Below, piece by piece: positions 12,547-27,971 of a DNA stretch of 64,000 nt; the first letter of the stretch is position 1; every line of letters starts with the position of its first letter. A model generated the notes under the pieces. That model ran no database searches, was not told the origin of the DNA, and saw only the letters and a list, made by a program, of their open reading frames with translations. This DNA comes from Escherichia coli (GTDB lineage: Bacteria > Pseudomonadota > Gammaproteobacteria > Enterobacterales > Enterobacteriaceae). The stretch spans positions 1,054,001 through 1,118,000 of the forward strand of contig CP089930.1 in the NCBI GenBank assembly GCA_021307345.1, written 5' to 3'. Made by a program: the position numbers and the translations under genes.

Positions 12547-13698
12547 TTAGTCAGCTTGCTTACGCAGGAAAGCTGGGATATCCAGATAATCCGGCTCTTT
12601 CGCAGTTTGCGGCGTATTGTCGTTCACCACTTTAGCTACCGGTTTCTGCTCTTGCGTCAGCGGTGCCATACCGTGCTGCTGGTAACGATCCATCACCGGC
12701 TGCTGAACTTGTTTATTGGTCACCAGAGTGATTTCAGGACGTTTGTCCATGCCGATACCTGTTGCAACCACGGTTACACGCAGTTCGTCGTTCATATCCG
12801 GGTCAAGAGAAGTACCGATAACCACAGTCGCGTTATCCGAAGCAAATGCACGGATGGTGTTACCTACGGTTTCGAACTCATCCAGACGCAAGTCGAAGCC
12901 CGCCGTGATGTTAACCAGCACGCCGCGCGCACCAGACAGGTCGATGTCTTCCAGCAATGGAGAAGAGATAGCCATTTCAGCCGCTTCTTCCGCACGATCT
13001 TCACCGCTCGCCACGCCAGAACCCATCATTGCGTAGCCCATTTCAGACATCACGGTACGTACGTCTGCAAAGTCCACGTTCATCAGACCCGGACGAGTAA
13101 TCAGTTCGGCGATACCCTGAACTGCGCCTTTCAGCACATCGTTCGCGGCGCCAAACGCATCAAGCAGGGAGATACCGCGCCCCAGCACTTTCAGCAGTTT
13201 GTCGTTCGGGATGGTGATCAATGAGTCCACATGCTTGGACAATTCAGTGATCCCCTGCTCCGCGAAGGCCATACGCTTCTTGCCTTCAAAGTTGAAAGGC
13301 TTAGTCACGACAGCAACGGTCAGGATACCCAAATCTTTTGCCACTTCAGCAACGACCGGCGCAGCACCTGTACCAGTACCACCACCCATACCTGCTGCAA
13401 TAAATACCATGTCTGCACCTTCCAGCGCCGCACGTAGTGCATCGCGATCCTCATCAGCCGCATTACGGCCAACTTCTGGATTAGCGCCAGCGCCCAGTCC
13501 TTTGGTGATACCACTACCGATCTGAATCGTCTGCCCAACCGCCGTTTTACGCAGCGCCTGTGCATCGGTATTTACCGCGAAAAATTCAACACCTTCAATG
13601 CGCTCACGCACCATGTGCTCAACAGCATTACCGCCGCCGCCGCCGACGCCGATGACTTTAATCACCGCGTCGTTGGTAAGTTCCATTGGTTCAAACAT
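12547..13698 (-). CDS. ftsZ: Cell division GTPase FtsZ
   Basis: FtsZ is a tubulin homologue that polymerises into the Z-ring at mid-cell. In the 383-residue protein the tubulin signature GGGTGTG lies at about residues 106-112 and the NxDxQAL and T7-loop segments are present. A glutamine- and proline-rich linker is followed by the conserved C-terminal peptide ([14 protein letters not shown], residues 370-383). FtsA, ZipA, ZapD and MinC bind this tail. It lies 60 bases after ftsA. In E. coli several promoters inside ddlB, ftsQ and ftsA feed it. Confidence 0.98.
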   Translation of the reverse strand: MFEPMELTNDAVIKVIGVGGGGGNAVEHMVRERIEGVEFFAVNTDAQALRKTAVGQTIQIGSGITKGLGAGANPEVGRNAADEDRDALRAALEGADMVFIAAGMGGGTGTGAAPVVAEVAKDLGILTVAVVTKPFNFEGKKRMAFAEQGITELSKHVDSLITIPNDKLLKVLGRGISLLDAFGAANDVLKGAVQGIAELITRPGLMNVDFADVRTVMSEMGYAMMGSGVASGEDRAEEAAEMAISSPLLEDIDLSGARGVLVNITAGFDLRLDEFETVGNTIRAFASDNATVVIGTSLDPDMNDELRVTVVATGIGMDKRPEITLVTNKQVQQPVMDRYQQHGMAPLTQEQKPVAKVVNDNTPQTAKEPDYLDIPAFLRKQAD

Positions 13699-13758
13699 AG
13701 TTTCTCTCCGATATGTGCCTGTCGCCTGAGGCCGTAATCACCGTCGACCTCATAAAAA

Positions 13759-15021
13759 TTAAAACTCTTTTCGCAGCCAACTATTGAGTCGCTTGATCCA
13801 CGAGCCAACTGATGCTGTAACACGTTTTTCTACTTCCGCTTCACCGTTAAGATGTGACTCTTTCCCGTAGTGAAGCAATCCCACAGCCGTCGAGTAATAC
13901 GGCTCCTGAGCATAATCAGTTAAACCGGTGATATTCAGCGGCGCGCCAATACGCACCTGCGTATGAAACACGCGCTGAGCGCAGGCGGCAAGTCCTTCGA
14001 TCTGCGCCGCGCCACCGGTTAATACAATGCCCGCCGCCAGGTGATGTTTCACGCCTTGTTGGCGAAGCTTTTCCTGGAGCTGCAATATCTCTTCGTTGAC
14101 CAGGTTGAGCAACTCGGTATACCGTGGCTCAATCACCTCCGCCAGCGTCTGACGTTGCAGACTACGCGGTGGTCGCCCACCTACGCTCGGCACTTCCACG
14201 CTCTCATCTTTACCGACGATGGAACCCAACGCGCAGCCATGGCGAACTTTAATCGCTTCGGCGTCGCTTGGCGGCGTGCCAAAGGCATAGGCAATGTCGC
14301 TGGTCACCACATTGCCAGCATAAGGAATTACCTTGGTGTGGCGCAATGCCCCACCGGTATAAACGGCGATATCCATTGTACCACCACCGATATCGACGAC
14401 GCAGACTCCCAGTTCACGTTCGTCTTCCGTCAATACCGAATAACTTGATGCCAGTCCGGCAAATATCAGTTGGTCAACTTTCAGCCCACAACGTTCAACC
14501 GCTTTGACGATGTTTTTCGCCATATCGTTGTGACATGTGATCAGGTGCACTTTTGCCTGCATTCGCACGCCCGAAAGTCCTACCGGATTTTTGATCCCTT
14601 CCTGATAGTCAATCGCATATTCTTGCGGGATCACATGCAACACACGATGTTCATCGCGCACACGCACCGATTTCGCGGTATGGACGACGTTTTCCACATC
14701 TTCTTGCGTCACTTCTTCTTCAGAAATGGGCACCATACCAATTTCATTCTGGCAGCTGATGTGCTTACCAGAAAGCGCCAGATATACCGAAGAGATCTGG
14801 CAATCTGCCATCAATTCTGCCTGGTCAATGGCGCGTTGTACGCATTTGACCACAGATTCGAGGTCGTTAACCCCGCCTTTATCCATACCACGTGACGGGC
14901 AGCTGCCCACACCAATGATATTGACCATACCGTCGGGCAGAACTTCCCCTACTAAAGCGGCAACCTTCGCGGTGCCGATCTCCAGTCCTACTACCAGTTT
15001 TCTGTCCGTCGCCTTGATCAT
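13759..15021 (-). CDS. ftsA: Cell division protein FtsA (actin-like membrane tether)
   Basis: FtsA is an actin-fold ATPase that anchors FtsZ filaments to the inner membrane and recruits later divisome proteins. The 420-residue protein has the phosphate-binding segment [10 protein letters not shown] near residue 210 and an adenosine motif [11 protein letters not shown] near 334. A C-terminal amphipathic helix ([14 protein letters not shown]) serves as the membrane-targeting sequence. It overlaps ftsQ by 4 bases, indicating translational coupling. Confidence 0.98.
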   Translation of the reverse strand: MIKATDRKLVVGLEIGTAKVAALVGEVLPDGMVNIIGVGSCPSRGMDKGGVNDLESVVKCVQRAIDQAELMADCQISSVYLALSGKHISCQNEIGMVPISEEEVTQEDVENVVHTAKSVRVRDEHRVLHVIPQEYAIDYQEGIKNPVGLSGVRMQAKVHLITCHNDMAKNIVKAVERCGLKVDQLIFAGLASSYSVLTEDERELGVCVVDIGGGTMDIAVYTGGALRHTKVIPYAGNVVTSDIAYAFGTPPSDAEAIKVRHGCALGSIVGKDESVEVPSVGGRPPRSLQRQTLAEVIEPRYTELLNLVNEEILQLQEKLRQQGVKHHLAAGIVLTGGAAQIEGLAACAQRVFHTQVRIGAPLNITGLTDYAQEPYYSTAVGLLHYGKESHLNGEAEVEKRVTASVGSWIKRLNSWLRKEF

Positions 15022-15848
15022 TGTTGTTCTGCCTGTGCCTGATTTTGTTGCTGAGTAGATTCCTCCGGCGGCAAGGGCGCCCAGCCTACTGCCGCTCCAG
15101 AGTCATAACGCAAATCAACGTAGCTAATCCGTTTGCCATCGGTTTGCGCCTGCTGCTGTAAAACCGGATAAAGTTCTACAAAGCGAGCCAAACGTTTCAT
15201 CGTATCGCCCCGGCCAAGGTTGAGCTTAATATCGTTATTCAGCGTCAACTGCCAGGAACGCCGCGCGGTCATTGCCGCTTCCTTCAGAGTAAATCTGTCC
15301 TTTGCCAGCATTTGCCCCATTTCGCGATAACCCTGCAACACTTCATTGGCGCTGCCTTCCGGGCCATACAACATCGGGAGCACCTGCTTGCTGGTGCGAT
15401 CTGGCGGCACGCTGAAGGTGTTTCCTTCGGCGTCTACCATATGTTGATCATTCCACCGCGCAATCGGCACATATTCAACCAGATGAATCTTCAATTCATC
15501 AGGCCACTGCTTTCTGACGCTCACCTGCTTAATCCACGGCAGGCGTTGTTCAATTTGCGTCTGGATGATGTTGACATCCTGAGTCATAAAAGTACCCGGC
15601 TCACCCAATGCCAGGATCGACTGCCGGATATCGTCATTACGCGTGTAATGGCGTTCACCGGTCAACACCAGCTTTGAGAGCGGCAGGCGTTGCGCATCTT
15701 CCATCCAGCCCAACACGACCCAGCCGCTCACCAACACAGTCGTTAAAACCGTCAACAGGAAAAGTATCCCCGCCAGACGCGTTCCATTATTGCGGTGAGA
15801 AGAAATTTCTTCTTCACTGTTTCGCGTGTTCAGAGCAGCCTGCGACAT
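15018..15848 (-). CDS. ftsQ: Cell division protein FtsQ
   Basis: FtsQ is a bitopic inner-membrane divisome protein that bridges early components with FtsL, FtsB, FtsW and FtsI. In the 276-residue protein a short cytoplasmic N-terminus is followed by one transmembrane helix (about residues 25-47), a POTRA domain starting near [12 protein letters not shown], and a beta domain that binds FtsB and FtsL. The C-terminal tail is glutamine-rich ([11 protein letters not shown]). It is separated from ddlB by one base and overlaps ftsA by four. Confidence 0.97.
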   Translation of the reverse strand: MSQAALNTRNSEEEISSHRNNGTRLAGILFLLTVLTTVLVSGWVVLGWMEDAQRLPLSKLVLTGERHYTRNDDIRQSILALGEPGTFMTQDVNIIQTQIEQRLPWIKQVSVRKQWPDELKIHLVEYVPIARWNDQHMVDAEGNTFSVPPDRTSKQVLPMLYGPEGSANEVLQGYREMGQMLAKDRFTLKEAAMTARRSWQLTLNNDIKLNLGRGDTMKRLARFVELYPVLQQQAQTDGKRISYVDLRYDSGAAVGWAPLPPEESTQQQNQAQAEQQ

Positions 15849-15849
15849 A

Positions 15850-18238
<2,389 letters not shown>

Positions 18239-18291
18239 TCTTTACGCCATTAACTTCTCAAATTCATGCGATGCAAAAGGCATCGCCACAA

Positions 18292-19359
18292 TTACGCCCG
18301 GGCAGCCCGGCTCACTTCATTTGCCACTCGCTCGGTGGCATCCGGGATGGATGCAGCACGGGCGCGTTCTGCCATGGTTAATAAGGTTTCTCGCGACCAC
18401 CCGGCCAGGGTGTTGGCGACAGCATCCACAGTAAGCTGTGGTTGCTCGATAATTTTGGCTGCGCCCGCTTTTTCCAGCGGCAGTGCATTCCAGTATTGCT
18501 GGCGGTCTTTATGCTGAAACGGCACAAACAATGCTGGTAACCCCGCCGCAGCGATTTCACTCACCGTCAACGCACCAGAGCGGCAAACGACAACATCCGC
18601 CCACGCATACGCCGCCGCCATATCATCAATAAATTCCGTCACTTTATGCTGCGGTTGCCCTGCTTCGGCATACGCTTGTTCAACGGATTGTTGCGAACCT
18701 TTGCCGCTCTGATGCCAGATAGTGACTGAATCGCCCAGCTTTGCTGCAACCAGCGGCATTGTCTGGTTAAGAATGCGTGCGCCCTGAGAACCACCCACTA
18801 CCAACACACGAACCGGACCTTCACGTCCAGCCAAACGTTGCTGCGGCAACGGCAGCGCCAGCACATCGGTACGAACAGGATTACCCACCACTTCCGCATT
18901 AGGGAAAGCGCCTGGAAACGCCTGCATCACTTTGGTCGCAATCTTCGCCAGCCATTTATTGGTTAAGCCCGCAATACCGTTTTGTTCATGAAGTACAACA
19001 GGAATGCCTAACGACCACGCGGCCAGACCTCCTGGGCCTGAAACGTAGCCGCCCATACCGAGCACCACGTCAGGTTTATACGCTTTCATAATCGCCCGCG
19101 CCTGACGCCAGGCGTTAAAGATACGCAACGGAGCTGCGAGTAACGCTTTAATACCCTTACCGCGTAGACCAGAGATACGAATAAAGTCGATCTCGATACC
19201 GTGCTTCGGTACTAAGTCCGCTTCCATACGATCGGCAGTACCCAGCCAGCGAACTTGCCACCCCTGGGCCATTAAATGATGCGCAACCGCAAGCCCCGGG
19301 AACACATGTCCGCCAGTGCCGCCAGCCATCACCATTAATCGCTTCCCTTGACCACTCAT
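18292..19359 (-). CDS. murG: Lipid II synthase, undecaprenyl-PP-MurNAc-pentapeptide GlcNAc transferase
   Basis: MurG is a GT28 glycosyltransferase on the inner face of the inner membrane that adds GlcNAc to lipid I, forming lipid II. In the 355-residue protein the N-terminal glycine-rich loop [12 protein letters not shown] starts near residue 12. The acceptor-site loop ([11 protein letters not shown]) and the UDP-GlcNAc-binding C-domain motifs (GGSQGAR near 190, LPALFVPF near 262) are present. It overlaps ftsW by 4 bases. Confidence 0.98.
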   Translation of the reverse strand: MSGQGKRLMVMAGGTGGHVFPGLAVAHHLMAQGWQVRWLGTADRMEADLVPKHGIEIDFIRISGLRGKGIKALLAAPLRIFNAWRQARAIMKAYKPDVVLGMGGYVSGPGGLAAWSLGIPVVLHEQNGIAGLTNKWLAKIATKVMQAFPGAFPNAEVVGNPVRTDVLALPLPQQRLAGREGPVRVLVVGGSQGARILNQTMPLVAAKLGDSVTIWHQSGKGSQQSVEQAYAEAGQPQHKVTEFIDDMAAAYAWADVVVCRSGALTVSEIAAAGLPALFVPFQHKDRQQYWNALPLEKAGAAKIIEQPQLTVDAVANTLAGWSRETLLTMAERARAASIPDATERVANEVSRAARA

Positions 19360-20600
19360 CGTGAACCTCGTACAAACGCCTGCGCTTTCTCCAGACGCGT
19401 TTCATAATCAATACGCAACAGCATCATGATGGCTGTTGACATAATCAGTAAGCTCGAACCACCGTAACTGATTAGCGGCAATGTCAAACCTTTAGTCGGT
19501 AACATCCCTGCCGCCGCGCCTACGTTAACCAGTGCCTGGAAACTAAACCAGATGCCAATTGAACAAGCGAGAAAACCGGAAAAACGATGGTCAATTTCTA
19601 ACGCTTTACGACCAATCGACATCGCGCGAAAAGCGACGAAGAATACCATTAAAAGCGCCAGCACCACACCGATATACCCCAGTTCTTCGCCGATAATGGC
19701 GAAAATAAAGTCAGTGTGCGCTTCCGGCAGATACTCCAGTTTTTGTACCGAGTTACCTAAACCTTGCCCCCACAGTTCGCCGCGACCAAACGCCATCAGC
19801 GATTGCGTTAACTGATAGCCGCTGCCGAAGGGATCTTCCCACGGGTTCCAGAATGCGGTAACACGGCGGATACGGTACGGTTCAGCGAGGATCAGCAACA
19901 CAACCGCTGAAATCCCCATACCGATAATGGCAATGAACTGCCACAATTTCGCCCCCGCCAGGAATAGCATTGCCAGCGTGGTCACAAACAGCACCACCAC
20001 CGTACCGAGGTCTGGCTGCGCCAGCAGCAACACCGCCAGCACCAGAATCACGCCCATCGGTTTCAGGAAGCCACGCAGGTTATTACGCACTTCGTCGCCT
20101 TTGCGCACCAGATAGTTGGCGATATAGCAAAACAGCGACAGCTTGGTCAGTTCGGCTGGCTGGATACGCAACAAGCCAAGATCGATCCAACGCGATGCCC
20201 CTTTAACCGAGCTACCCACCACCAGCACGATCATCAACAGGATGATTGATCCGAGCAGCATCGTGGCACTGTAGCGTTGCCAGAACTCCATCGGCAGACG
20301 CAGCGTAATGATCGCCAGAATGAACGCCAGGATCAGATAGACGCCATCACGCTTCGCGAAGAAGAACGGATCGTTGGTTAAGCGTTGCCCTATGGGCATT
20401 GACGCCGAGGTCACCATGATAAAGCCAATCGCCGCGAGGCCGAAGGTCAGCCACAGCAAGGTGCGATCGTACATGATCAGGCTGTCGGTATCTTTTTCCC
20501 GCGAGCCCATCACCCAGCCCTTTAGCGCCGTGGAGATCCAGACCAGGATACTGAATCCCGGCAGGCGCGGCATTTTCAGGCGAGGGAGAGATAAACGCAT
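19356..20600 (-). CDS. ftsW: Septal peptidoglycan glycosyltransferase FtsW (SEDS family)
   Basis: FtsW is a polytopic inner-membrane SEDS polymerase that works with FtsI to build septal glycan. The 414-residue protein has about ten hydrophobic segments. The large periplasmic loop contains [14 protein letters not shown] and [16 protein letters not shown], which includes the catalytic aspartate region. The ATG at 20600 forms a TGATG overlap with the murD stop. A TTG one codon upstream is in frame, but the ATG is the usual start. Confidence 0.97.
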   Translation of the reverse strand: MRLSLPRLKMPRLPGFSILVWISTALKGWVMGSREKDTDSLIMYDRTLLWLTFGLAAIGFIMVTSASMPIGQRLTNDPFFFAKRDGVYLILAFILAIITLRLPMEFWQRYSATMLLGSIILLMIVLVVGSSVKGASRWIDLGLLRIQPAELTKLSLFCYIANYLVRKGDEVRNNLRGFLKPMGVILVLAVLLLAQPDLGTVVVLFVTTLAMLFLAGAKLWQFIAIIGMGISAVVLLILAEPYRIRRVTAFWNPWEDPFGSGYQLTQSLMAFGRGELWGQGLGNSVQKLEYLPEAHTDFIFAIIGEELGYIGVVLALLMVFFVAFRAMSIGRKALEIDHRFSGFLACSIGIWFSFQALVNVGAAAGMLPTKGLTLPLISYGGSSLLIMSTAIMMLLRIDYETRLEKAQAFVRGSR

Positions 20601-21916
20601 CAACCTAACTCCTTCGCCAGACGAGCAAACTCATTGCCTCGTTGTTCAAAGTTCTTGAACTGATCAAGGCTGGCACATGCCGGGGAGAGCAGAACCATAT
20701 CGCCAGGCTGAACACGCGGAGCCAGCAAGCGCATCGCCTGTTCCATCGTTTCGGTTTGCTCTGCCACTTCCGGGCGTAACGCCGCCAACTGTGCGCCATC
20801 ACGACCGAAACAATACAGACGCACGTTATCGCCATTCAGATAGCGCGCCAGTGGGCTGAAGTCTGCCGATTTACCATCGCCGCCCAGCAACAAATGCAGC
20901 GTGCCGTCTACGTGCAGGCCATTCAGCGCCGCTTCGGTACTACCGACGTTGGTCGCTTTCGAATCGTTAATCCAGCGCACACCGTTATGCTCCAGCACCA
21001 CTTCAAAGCGATGCGGCAGACCGGTAAAGGTGGTTAATGCTTTCAGGCTGCTGGCACGCGGTAACCCTGCGGCATCTGCCAGCGCCAGTGCTGCCAGCGC
21101 ATTGGTGTAGTTATGCTGCCCGGAAAGTTTCATCTCTTTCACGTTCAACACTTTCTCGCCTTTCACCCGCAGCCAGGTTTCACCCTGCTGATGGTTCAGG
21201 TGATAGTCACCCATATTGACGCCGAAGCTGACACAACGTTCATCTGCACCGCGAATCGGCATCGTTAAGGCATCATCGGCATTAACCACGCAAACTTTTG
21301 CGTTTTCGTAAATACGCAGTTTTGCCGCACGATACTGCTGTAAACCAAATGGATAGCGATCCATATGATCTTCAGTCACGTTCAGAATGGTCGCCGCCAC
21401 CGCCTGTAAGCTGGAAGTCGTTTCCAGCTGGAAGCTTGACAGTTCCAGCACGTACAGTTCGCACTCAGCATCCAGCAGCATCAAGGCTGGCAGGCCAATG
21501 TTGCCACCCACGCCAACGTTAACACCTGCTGCTTTCGCCATTTCGCCCACTAAGGTAGTGACAGTGCTTTTGCCGTTAGAACCGGTGATCGCCACAATCG
21601 GCGCTTGTGCTTCGCGGCAGAACAGCTCGATATCGCCAACAATTTCAATTCCGGCATCGGCAGCGGCGCTTAGGGACGGATGCGCCAGCGCAATGCCGGG
21701 GCTGGCGACAATCAGATCTGCCGCCATCAGCCATTCATCATTGAGACCGCCTGTATGGCGCTCCACCGCTTCGGGTAATTTATCCAGGCCAGGCGGTGTC
21801 ATACGCGTATCCATTACGCGCGGCGTCACGCCGCGAGCAAGGAAAAAGTCCACGCAAGAAAGCCCGGTGAGGCCCAGGCCGATAATAACGACATTTTTAC
21901 CCAGGTAATCAGCCAT
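20600..21916 (-). CDS. murD: UDP-N-acetylmuramoyl-L-alanine--D-glutamate ligase
   Basis: MurD adds D-Glu to UDP-MurNAc-L-Ala in the cytoplasm. The 438-residue ATP-dependent Mur ligase has an N-terminal Rossmann-like UDP-binding domain ([13 protein letters not shown]), the P-loop GSNGKST near residue 112, a central ATPase domain with [10 protein letters not shown], and a C-terminal domain with [11 protein letters not shown]. It lies 2 bases after mraY and overlaps ftsW by one base. Confidence 0.98.
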   Translation of the reverse strand: MADYLGKNVVIIGLGLTGLSCVDFFLARGVTPRVMDTRMTPPGLDKLPEAVERHTGGLNDEWLMAADLIVASPGIALAHPSLSAAADAGIEIVGDIELFCREAQAPIVAITGSNGKSTVTTLVGEMAKAAGVNVGVGGNIGLPALMLLDAECELYVLELSSFQLETTSSLQAVAATILNVTEDHMDRYPFGLQQYRAAKLRIYENAKVCVVNADDALTMPIRGADERCVSFGVNMGDYHLNHQQGETWLRVKGEKVLNVKEMKLSGQHNYTNALAALALADAAGLPRASSLKALTTFTGLPHRFEVVLEHNGVRWINDSKATNVGSTEAALNGLHVDGTLHLLLGGDGKSADFSPLARYLNGDNVRLYCFGRDGAQLAALRPEVAEQTETMEQAMRLLAPRVQPGDMVLLSPACASLDQFKNFEQRGNEFARLAKELG

Positions 21917-21918
21917 GA

Positions 21919-23001
21919 TTAACGTACCTTCAGCGTTGCCAGACCAATCAGGACCAGCATCAGCGAAATAATCCAGAAACGCACAATGACGCGCGGTTCC
22001 GGCCAGCCTTTCAGTTCATAGTGGTGATGAATCGGCGCCATGCGGAAAATACGTTGCCCGCGCAGTTTAAAGGAGCCGACTTGCAAAATAACCGACAGGG
22101 TTTCGACGACAAACACGCCGCCCATAATCACCAGCAGGAATTCCTGACGCAGCAGTACGGCGATAATGCCCAACGCGCCGCCTAATGCCAGCGAACCAAC
22201 ATCGCCCATAAAGACCTGTGCCGGATAGGTGTTAAACCACAGGAAGCCCAGCCCTGCTCCGACTATCGCGGTACAGACAATGACCAGTTCCCCTGCATGT
22301 CGCAGATACGGTATGTGTAAATAGCTGGCAAAGTTCATGTTGCCGGTCGCCCACGCCACCAGCGCAAAACCACCAGCGACAAATACGGTCGGCATAATCG
22401 CCAGGCCATCAAGACCATCGGTCAGGTTTACCGCGTTACCGGTGCCGACAATAACGAAGTAGGCCAGCAGGATGTAGAACAAACCTAACTGCGGCATCAC
22501 ATCTTTAAAGAACGGTACAACCAGTTGCGTTGCTGGCGTGTCTTTCCCGGCAAGGTACAAAGCGAAAGCAACACCCAGCGCAATGACCGACATCCAGAAA
22601 TACTTCCAGCGTGCGATCAACCCTTTGGTGTCTTTGCGCACGACTTTGCGATAGTCATCAACGAAGCCAATGATGCCGTAACCAACCAGCACCACCAGTA
22701 CGCACCAGACATACGGGTTAGACGGGTAAGCCCACAGCAGTACGGAGATCACAATCGCCGTCAGGATCATAATCCCGCCCATAGTCGGCGTACCGCGCTT
22801 GCTGAAGTGCGATTCCGGGCCATCGTTACGCACCACCTGACCAAAGGAGAGTTTTTGCAGATGAGCAATCATGCGCGGCCCCATCCACAATGAGATGAAC
22901 AGCGCGGTCAGCAGGCTGACGATGGCGCGAAACGTCAGATAGGAAAAGACGTTAAAGCCGGAATAATATTTGACCAAATGTTCGGCCAGCCAAACTAACA
23001 T
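21919..23001 (-). CDS. mraY: Phospho-N-acetylmuramoyl-pentapeptide transferase
   Basis: MraY is an inner-membrane enzyme that transfers phospho-MurNAc-pentapeptide to undecaprenyl phosphate, making lipid I. It has 360 aa and about ten transmembrane helices. Catalytic aspartates lie in GFVDDYRK (near residues 115-116) and in the cytoplasmic loop with [12 protein letters not shown] (near 267). The histidine-rich MAPIHHHYE motif near 324 is present. It overlaps murF by 7 bases. Confidence 0.98.
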
Positions 23002-24353
23002 GTCCCATTCTCCTGTAAAGCGCGTACTACCTCTTCCATGGCAGCACTACGTGAACCCTTAACTAAAATCGTAATCACCTGTTGCTCTGCAATCAGTGAC
23101 TTAAGACGCGTAATTAACGCGGATTTATCAGCAAAATGTTCGCCAACACCGCTGGCGGTGCTGATAGCATGGCTTTGTTTTCCCACGCTTAATACACGGT
23201 CAATGCCCGCCGCTTTTGCCGCTTCGCCCACCTGTACATGGCAGGCTTCGCTTTCAGCGCCCAGTTCCGCCATATCGCCCACCACCAGCACGCGGTAGCC
23301 CGGCATTTCAGCCAGTACCTGGACTGCTGCGGTCATTGAACCGACATTGGCGTTGTAGGAGTCGTCGAGCAGCAACTGGTTTTCTGCCAGTTGGATGGGG
23401 AACAGACGGCCTGGAACAGCTTTCAGATTTGCCAGCCCCGCTTTGATAGCATCAAGCGTTGCGCCCACGGACATGGAGAGCGCAGCGGCTGCCAGCGCAT
23501 TCGCAATATTGTGACGCCCCGGCAACGGCAGCAGAACATCGACGCTACCTGTTGGGGTTTGCAGGGTAAATTCCGTACCGTGCGAAGTCACATGGATATT
23601 GGTGGCGGTGAAATCGCTGTTGGCGGCATTGGGTGAGAAACGCCACACTTTGCGTGAGCCAATTACGCTCTGCCAGTTCAGCCAGTCGTTGTTGTCGGCG
23701 TTCATAATGGCGATACCGTTTTCCGGCAGGCCGCTAAAGATTTCACCTTTCGCTTTCGCGACACCCGCAAGCGAGCCAAAACCTTCCAGATGCGCCGCTG
23801 CCAGGTTGTTGACCAGCGCCGCTTCCGGGCGAGTCAGACTCACAGTCCAGGCAATTTCGCCCTGATGGTTCGCGCCAAGTTCAATAACTGCGTAATCGTA
23901 TTCCGGCGTTAAGCGCAACAGCGTCATCGGCACGCCGATGTCGTTGTTGAGATTGCCTGCCGTATAAAGCGTGTTGCCGCACTGGCTTAAAATCGCCGCC
24001 GTCATCTCTTTAACGGAGGTTTTGCCGGAGGAACCTGTCAGAGCAACCACGCGCGCCGGAACTTGCTGGCGAACCCATGCAGCCAGTTCACCAAACGCCA
24101 GACGCGTATCTTTAACGATTAACTGCGGCAGATCGATATCCAGCGGACGGCTAACCAGTAGTGCGCCCGCGCCGCCAGCTTTCGCCTGGTCAGCAAAGTC
24201 ATGAGCATCGAAACGTTCGCCTTTCAGGGCAACAAACAGGCAGCCCGGCGTCAGTTTTCGCGTGTCAGTGGTTACAGCATCAAGGGTGATATCTGCACCT
24301 TGCAGTTCACCGTTGAGAATATCGGTAAGTTGGCTAAGGGTTACGCTAATCAT
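22995..24353 (-). CDS. murF: UDP-N-acetylmuramoyl-tripeptide--D-alanyl-D-alanine ligase
   Basis: MurF adds D-Ala-D-Ala (made by DdlB) to the tripeptide precursor, the last cytoplasmic ligation before MraY. The 452-residue protein has the P-loop GSSGKTS near residue 108, [13 protein letters not shown] and AHLEGFGS in the central domain, and [11 protein letters not shown] near the domain junction. Overlaps of 4 bases with murE and 7 with mraY indicate tight coupling. Confidence 0.98.
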
Positions 24354-25837
24354 GCAATCACCCCCAGCAGACGCGCCACCGTGACGCGATCGGAGTAGTC
24401 CAGACGCTGATTGCCAACAATCTGATAATCTTCATGGCCTTTGCCCGCGACCAGCACCACATCATTCTCTTTAGCCTGCATAACGGCGCACGTTACCGCT
24501 TCAGCGCGGCCTTCCATCACTTTGACATGTCCGGCGTCTAACATTCCCGCCAGAATATCGTTGATGATAGCGCGCGGTTCTTCGGTACGCGGGTTATCGT
24601 CCGTCACCACCGCCACGTCAGCAAATTCTTCAGCAATTGCGCCCATCAGTGGACGTTTGCCTTTATCACGATCGCCGCCGCAGCCGAAGACGCACCACAG
24701 CTTGCCCGCACAGTGCAGGCGCGCCGCCTGTAAGGCTTTTTCCAGTGCATCCGGCGTATGCGCGTAATCCACCACCACCGTCGGTTTGCCTGGTGCGGTG
24801 AACACTTCCATACGTCCGCAAACCGGTTGCAGACGCGCGGCGGTTTTCAGCAGATCGGCCAGCGGATAGCCCAGCGCCAGCAGTGTCGCCAGCGCCAGCA
24901 TCAGGTTGCTGACGTTAAAAGCGCCCATCAAGCGGCTTTCTATTTCCCCATCGCCCCAACTTGAGCTAAAGCGAATAGTCGCGCCACTGTCGTGATAGTT
25001 CACGTCGATCGCTTTCAACCAGCGGCCATGACCGTTCGGATTGATATTGTCTTCCATCGACACCGCAACCGCGTCCGGCAGTTTTGCCAACCAGCGACGA
25101 CCCACTTCATCATCAGCGTTAACAATTGCCTGACCGCAATGATGTTCAGAATAAAGCAACCATTTCGCCGCTTCGTAGTGTTCCATATCACCATGATAAT
25201 CAAGGTGATCGCGGCTTAAATTAGTAAAGACCGATGCCGCAAATTTCAATGCCGCCACACGGTGCTGTACCAGCCCGTGGGAGGAAACTTCCATCGCGCA
25301 AAAAGTCGCGCCCTGATCCACCAGCCCCGCCAGCTCATGCTGAACGTCAACTGCCGATCCGGTTGTATTTTCCGTCGGGATGACTTTCCCCAGCAGGCCG
25401 TTACCAACGGTGCCCATTACCGCGCTGGTTTCGCCAAGCAGTTGGCTCCACTGCGCCAGAAGCTGGGTAGTCGTGGTTTTGCCGTTGGTGCCCGTTACGC
25501 CCACGAGACGTAAATTGTCAGAGGGTTCATGGTAAAAGCGGCCCGCCAGTGCAGATAAACGCTCATTGAGCTGGCTGAGATAGATGACCGGTACGCCGTG
25601 CATTTCACGGATTTCACCGTCGGTCGCCTCATCTTTCGCCTCTGCAATAATGGCAGCCACACCTTGCGCTATCGCCTGCGGGATATATCGACGCCCGTCC
25701 GCCTGATGACCTACTACAGCTACAAAGAGATCGCCCGCCGCAGCCACACGGCTGTCGAGTGTCATCTCTCGCAGTGCTCGCGAAGGTGCGTCTGGCACCC
25801 ACGGAGCAAGAAGGTCGCGCAAATTACGATCTGCCAC
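24350..25837 (-). CDS. murE: UDP-N-acetylmuramoyl-L-alanyl-D-glutamate--2,6-diaminopimelate ligase
   Basis: MurE adds meso-diaminopimelate to UDP-MurNAc-dipeptide. In the 495-residue protein the P-loop GTNGKTTT lies near residue 116 and the central domain has SSHGLVQHR. The DNPRTE motif near 414, diagnostic of diaminopimelate rather than lysine specificity, is present. It overlaps ftsI by 14 bases and murF by 4. Confidence 0.98.
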
Positions 25838-27590
25838 CTGTCCCCTCGCCTTGATTAATCACAAATTCATTTTTATCGCCCGTTGTCAGCGCATCCGGCT
25901 CGATGTTCATGGTGCGCAATACGCCGCCCATGATGGCACCAAAGACCGGCGCGGAAACGGCGCCGCCGTAGTATTTACCCGCCTGCGGATCGTTGATAAC
26001 AACAACCAGCGCGAAGCGCGGCTGACTCGCAGGCGCAACGCCTGCGGTATAAGCAATATATTTATTGATGTAGCGACCATCCGGCCCGACCTTTTTCGCA
26101 GTACCGGTTTTAATGGCGATACGATAGCCTTTAATCGCCGCCTTCACGCCACCGCCGCCCGGTAGCGCCACGCTTTCCATCATATGCACCACGGTGCGAA
26201 CAATGGATTCCGGGAAGACACGTTCACCGGGAACCGGGGGGTCAACTTTAGTAATCGACAGCGGGCGATAAATGCCGTAGCTGCCGATAGTTGCGTAGAC
26301 TCGCGCTAACTGTAACGGTGTTACCATTAGCCCGTAGCCGAAAGAGAAGGTGGCCCTCTCTATGTCAGACCACCGTTGTTTTTGAGGATATAAGCCACTG
26401 CGTTCTCCGACCAACCCCAAATTGGTCGCTTTTCCCAGTCCAAAACGTGAGTAAGTGTCTACTAACGCTGAGGACGGCATCGCTAACGCCAGCTTGGAAA
26501 CACCGACGTTACTCGACTTCTGTAATACCCCGGTCAGGGTTAATTCGCTGTAGCGCGCCACGTCTTTGATTTCGTGGCCGTTAATTCGATAAGGAACGGT
26601 ATTCAGTACCGAGTTTTCCCGCACGACGCCGCGTTGCAGCGCAGTCATCACCACCATCGGCTTGACGGTTGAACCCGGTTCAAAGACGTCGGTGATGGTA
26701 CGGTTACGCATCGCCTCTTTCGGCGTGCCACTCAGATTGTTTGGGTTATATGACGGGCTGTTAGCCATCGCCAGCACTTCACCGGTGTTGACATCCACCA
26801 GCACGGCACTACCGGATTCCGCCTTGTTAAAGGCCACCGCGTTGTTCAGTTCGCGATAAACCAGCGCCTGCAGGCGTTCATCAATACTCAGCGCAAGGTT
26901 GTGCGCTGCCTGGCTGTCGGTGGAAGAAATATCTTCAATTACGCGACCGTAGCGGTCTTTTCGCACAATGCGTTCGCCCGGCTGCCCGGTAAGCCATTTA
27001 TCGAAACTCTTCTCGACACCCTCAATCCCCTGACTATCGACGTTGGTAAAGCCGATGAGGTGAGCGGTCACTTCGCCAGACGGATAATAACGGCGAGATT
27101 CTTCACGCAGATGAATCCCCGGTAGTTTTAGTTTCTTGATGTAGTCCGCCATGTCAGGGTTTACCTGACGCGCCAGATAAATAAAGCGTCCTTTCGGGTT
27201 GGCGTTAATGCGGGCTGAGAGCTGATCCAGCGGAATGTTAAGCGCGTTAGCCAGCGCCTTCCAGCGGTCACCGACGCTGATACCGCCAGCGTCATGCACT
27301 TCTTTTGGGTCAGCCCAGATCGCTTTTACCGGCACACTTACTGCTAATGGGCGACCAGAGCGGTCAGTAATCATGCCGCGTGAGGTGGATACTTGTTGAA
27401 CGCGAAGAGAGCGCATGTCGCCCTCTTTAACCAGCATATCCGGGGAGATAACCTGTAACCACGCTACGCGCCCGAGCAGAAAAGCCAGCGCCAGTAAAAT
27501 ACAGCCGCATAACAACGCAAAACGCCAACTGATAAAGTTGGCATGTTCTTCCTGACGTTTTGGTTTCTGCGTTTTCGCCGCTGCTTTCAT
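25824..27590 (-). CDS. ftsI: Septal peptidoglycan transpeptidase FtsI (PBP3)
   Basis: FtsI is a bitopic class B penicillin-binding protein that cross-links septal peptidoglycan with FtsW and is the target of aztreonam and cephalexin. In the 588-residue protein a cytoplasmic tail is followed by one transmembrane helix (about residues 24-43), a pedestal domain and a transpeptidase domain. The active sites are GSTVKP (Ser307 in K-12 numbering), SSN near 359 and KTGTAKK near 494. The C-terminus beyond about 577 is processed in E. coli. A sponge RNA (FtsO) has been described from the 3' part of this gene in E. coli; I cannot verify it from sequence alone. Confidence 0.98.
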
Positions 27591-27605
27591 GCGTCGCGTT
27601 TATCC

Positions 27606-27971
27606 TTATTTTTGCACTACGATATTTTCTTGTGATGGATCGACATGCTGCATTTGCAGCTTCTCCGTGGCGATCCTTTCCACCCGGCTATGATCGCCGA
27701 GCGCATTCTCTTCAAGAATCAGGTTGCGCCATTCAATGTCTAAAGCGTCTCGCTCCAGCACCAATTGTTCGCGCTGAGCGGTCAGCAAACGGGTATGGTG
27801 TGCTGTGGTCACCACAGTCACCGCCGTCAAAATAATGCAAATGAACAGGCAGAGTGGCAGCTTCCCAAATCGCAAAAGATCGTCACCAATGACGCCAGGC
27901 AAGGCATGGCGCTCGTGACTTCCCATCGATCCTTTAACTTTGCTTAGAGCTTCTGTCACTCTGCTGATCAT
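27606..27971 (-). CDS. ftsL: Cell division protein FtsL
   Basis: FtsL is a small bitopic inner-membrane protein of the FtsQLB complex that activates FtsWI. The 121-residue product has a cytoplasmic N-terminus, a transmembrane segment at about residues 38-57 ([17 protein letters not shown]), and a periplasmic leucine-zipper coiled coil ([16 protein letters not shown]). It overlaps rsmH by 4 bases (ATGA) and lies 15 bases before ftsI. Confidence 0.97.

Noticed and set aside
12556-13224. 222-codon plus-strand frame opposite ftsZ
   Set aside because: Shadow of ftsZ; histidine- and arginine-rich composition typical of antisense translation.
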